Positions 6,437-7,935 of a DNA stretch of 7,935 bases are shown here, piece after piece. A program made the position numbers and the translations under genes. Each line of letters opens with the position of its first letter. Position 1 is the stretch's first letter. Source of the stretch: an uncultured bacterium (lineage in GTDB: Bacteria > Actinomycetota > Coriobacteriia > Coriobacteriales > Coriobacteriaceae); NCBI GenBank assembly GCA_905215945.1, contig CAJMRZ010000061.1, positions 1 through 7,935 of the forward strand. The letters run 5' to 3'. The notes beneath the pieces are model-generated. The model searched no databases, was not told where the DNA came from, and saw only the letters and a list, made by a program, of their open reading frames with translations.

Positions 6437-7935
6437 ATGGCTGATTCCAGCAAAAAGATGCAGATCGTGTTTGCCTCGGCCGAGTGCGCACCGTTTGTGA
6501 AGACCGGTGGCCTGGGCGACGTAGCGGGCTCACTGCCAGCGGCGCTTGTACGCGCCGGCGCCGAAGTCATCGTGATGGTGCCCAAGTACGCCACCATCAA
6601 GGACGAGTACAAGGCGCAGATGGAGCACTTCTCCGACTTTTACGTGAGCCTGGGCTGGCGCAATGAGTACTGCGGACTCGAGAAGCTCGAGCACGACGGC
6701 GTCACCTATATGTTCATCGACAACGAGCACTACTTCGCGCGCGACTATCCGTACGGCTTCTTTGACGACGGCGAGCGTTTTGCGTTCTTCTCCAAGGCCA
6801 TCACCGAGAGCCTGCAGCACCTGCCCGCCGGCTTTGAGTGCGACATCCTGCACTGCAACGACTGGCAGACGGCGCTGGCGCCCGTGTTTTTGCGCGAGTT
6901 CTACCAGGGCCTGCCGCTGTACGACCGCGTCAAGACCGTGTTCTCGATCCACAACGTGGCGTTCCAGGGCCAGTTTAGCGACACCGTGATGGAGGACATC
7001 CTGGGTGTGGCGCACATTCCGGCGGCCGCCTCGCAGCTGCGTTGCGACGCCTGCAGCATCAACTACATGCTGGGCGCGCTGCGCTATGCCGACGCCATCA
7101 CCACGGTGAGCCCCACCTATGCCAACGAGATCCAGACGCCCGAGTTTGGCGAGGGGCTGGACGGCGTGCTGCGTGAGCGTTCGTACGCGCTGCAGGGCAT
7201 TTTGAACGGCATTGACGTCGCGGGCTTTGACCCGGCGACCGACAAGCGCATTGCCGCCAACTACACCGTGGAGGACCGTTTTGGCAAGGCCGTGTGCAAG
7301 GCCAAGCTGCAGGAAGAGATGGGGCTCGAGGTTCGCGACGACCGTCCGCTCATGGTGATGGTCACGCGTCTGACGCGCCAGAAGGGCATGGACCTGGTCA
7401 TGTACGCGCTCGACCGCATCCTGTCCGGCGGCGTTCAGGTGGCCGTGCTGGGCACCGGCGACCGCGACTACGAGGACGGTCTGCGCTACTTCCAGGACAA
7501 GTACCCCGGCACCATGGCCGCGCGCATCGAGTTCGATCCTGCGCTGTCGCAGCGCATGTACGCTGCCGCCGATATGTTCCTGATGCCTTCGAAGTTTGAG
7601 CCCTGCGGCCTGTCGCAGATCATCGCCATGCGCTACGGCACCCTGCCCATCGTGCGCGAGACCGGTGGCCTGAAGGACACCGTGCAGCCGTACAACGAGT
7701 TTACCGGCGAGGGCACGGGCTTCTCGTTTACCAACTTTAACGGCGATGAGATGGGCGACGCCGTGTTCCGTGCGGCACGCCTGTTCTGGGACAACCGCGA
7801 TGCCTGGAACAAGCTGGTTACGCAGGCCATGAGCCAGGACTTTAGCTGGACGCGCTCGGCCGACAAGTATCTGGACCTGTACTTCTTTATGCACCCGGAG
7901 ATTGAGAGGCCGGCGGCTGTTGTCGACGAGCCTGA
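6437..7935 (+). CDS. glgA: Glycogen synthase GlgA (ADP-glucose type, GT5), truncated at the right window edge
   Basis: Transfers glucose from ADP-glucose to the non-reducing end of alpha-1,4-glucan in the cytoplasm. The frame is open from 6437 to the last base without interruption, giving 499 full codons. The first Rossmann domain carries the ADP-glucose loop KTGGLGDV (22-29), HCNDWQT (139-145) and HNVAFQG (His172). The second carries TRLTRQKG (310-317) and EPCGLSQ with the catalytic Glu388 (codon 7598-7600). Start choice: GGGAGA (6427-6432) lies four bases before the ATG at 6437. An in-frame ATG at 6425 has no ribosome site, and Met8 (6458) is also possible. Counting from the catalytic Glu, the E. 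coli enzyme of 477 residues would end near residue 488 here. This protein is still open at 499, with a junction (ERPAAVVDEP) resembling the start of the GlgB tail (KPPVVEEPK). An extra C-terminal tail beyond the window is therefore likely, but its nature is not visible. Confidence 0.96.
   Translation, partial: MADSSKKMQIVFASAECAPFVKTGGLGDVAGSLPAALVRAGAEVIVMVPKYATIKDEYKAQMEHFSDFYVSLGWRNEYCGLEKLEHDGVTYMFIDNEHYFARDYPYGFFDDGERFAFFSKAITESLQHLPAGFECDILHCNDWQTALAPVFLREFYQGLPLYDRVKTVFSIHNVAFQGQFSDTVMEDILGVAHIPAAASQLRCDACSINYMLGALRYADAITTVSPTYANEIQTPEFGEGLDGVLRERSYALQGILNGIDVAGFDPATDKRIAANYTVEDRFGKAVCKAKLQEEMGLEVRDDRPLMVMVTRLTRQKGMDLVMYALDRILSGGVQVAVLGTGDRDYEDGLRYFQDKYPGTMAARIEFDPALSQRMYAAADMFLMPSKFEPCGLSQIIAMRYGTLPIVRETGGLKDTVQPYNEFTGEGTGFSFTNFNGDEMGDAVFRAARLFWDNRDAWNKLVTQAMSQDFSWTRSADKYLDLYFFMHPEIERPAAVVDEP

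Noticed and set aside
6530..7894. 454-codon open frame on the minus strand opposite glgA
   Set aside because: Antisense of a gene with intact catalytic motifs; composition typical of a shadow frame.

Overview
The window is a glycogen-metabolism gene cluster. All five genes are on the + strand, in the order glgB (3' part), glgP, glgC, glgD (frameshifted) and glgA (5' part). The DNA is GC-rich (roughly 60% by eye) with strong G/C preference at third codon positions. The GlgC and GlgD proteins are of the short kind found as a pair in Firmicutes. High GC plus a GlgC/GlgD pair would fit a Coriobacteriia actinobacterium such as Collinsella. That assignment is inference from recalled family features, not from a search.

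Layout. Positions 1-1440 hold the C-terminal two thirds of the branching enzyme, ending in a Lys/Ala/Pro-rich tail that resembles histone H1. Positions 1441-1534 are a 94-nt gap with GC-rich inverted repeats, one of which encloses the glgP ribosome binding site. Positions 1535-3961 are glycogen phosphorylase. Positions 3962-4069 are a 108-nt gap with a perfect 9-bp stem and a near-duplicated translation-initiation signal. Positions 4070-5218 are ADP-glucose pyrophosphorylase GlgC. Four bases later comes glgD, the non-catalytic partner, broken by an apparent one-base deletion near 5768. Positions 6347-6436 are a 90-nt gap with a 12-bp stem-loop. Glycogen synthase starts at 6437 and runs off the right edge still open.

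How the genes work together. GlgC (with GlgD as likely regulatory subunit) makes ADP-glucose from glucose-1-phosphate and ATP. GlgA adds the glucose to linear alpha-1,4 chains. GlgB transfers chain segments to make alpha-1,6 branches. GlgP releases glucose-1-phosphate again. Synthesis and breakdown enzymes therefore sit side by side on one strand, which suggests coordinated expression.

Most notable: the GlgB tail of about 71 residues (23 Ala, 19 Lys) lies wholly beyond the normal end of the enzyme. GlgA also continues past its expected end with a similar Pro-Val-Val-acidic-Glu-Pro junction, so it may carry a comparable tail outside the window. The other item of note is the glgD frameshift. 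No RNA gene, mobile element or CRISPR array was seen.
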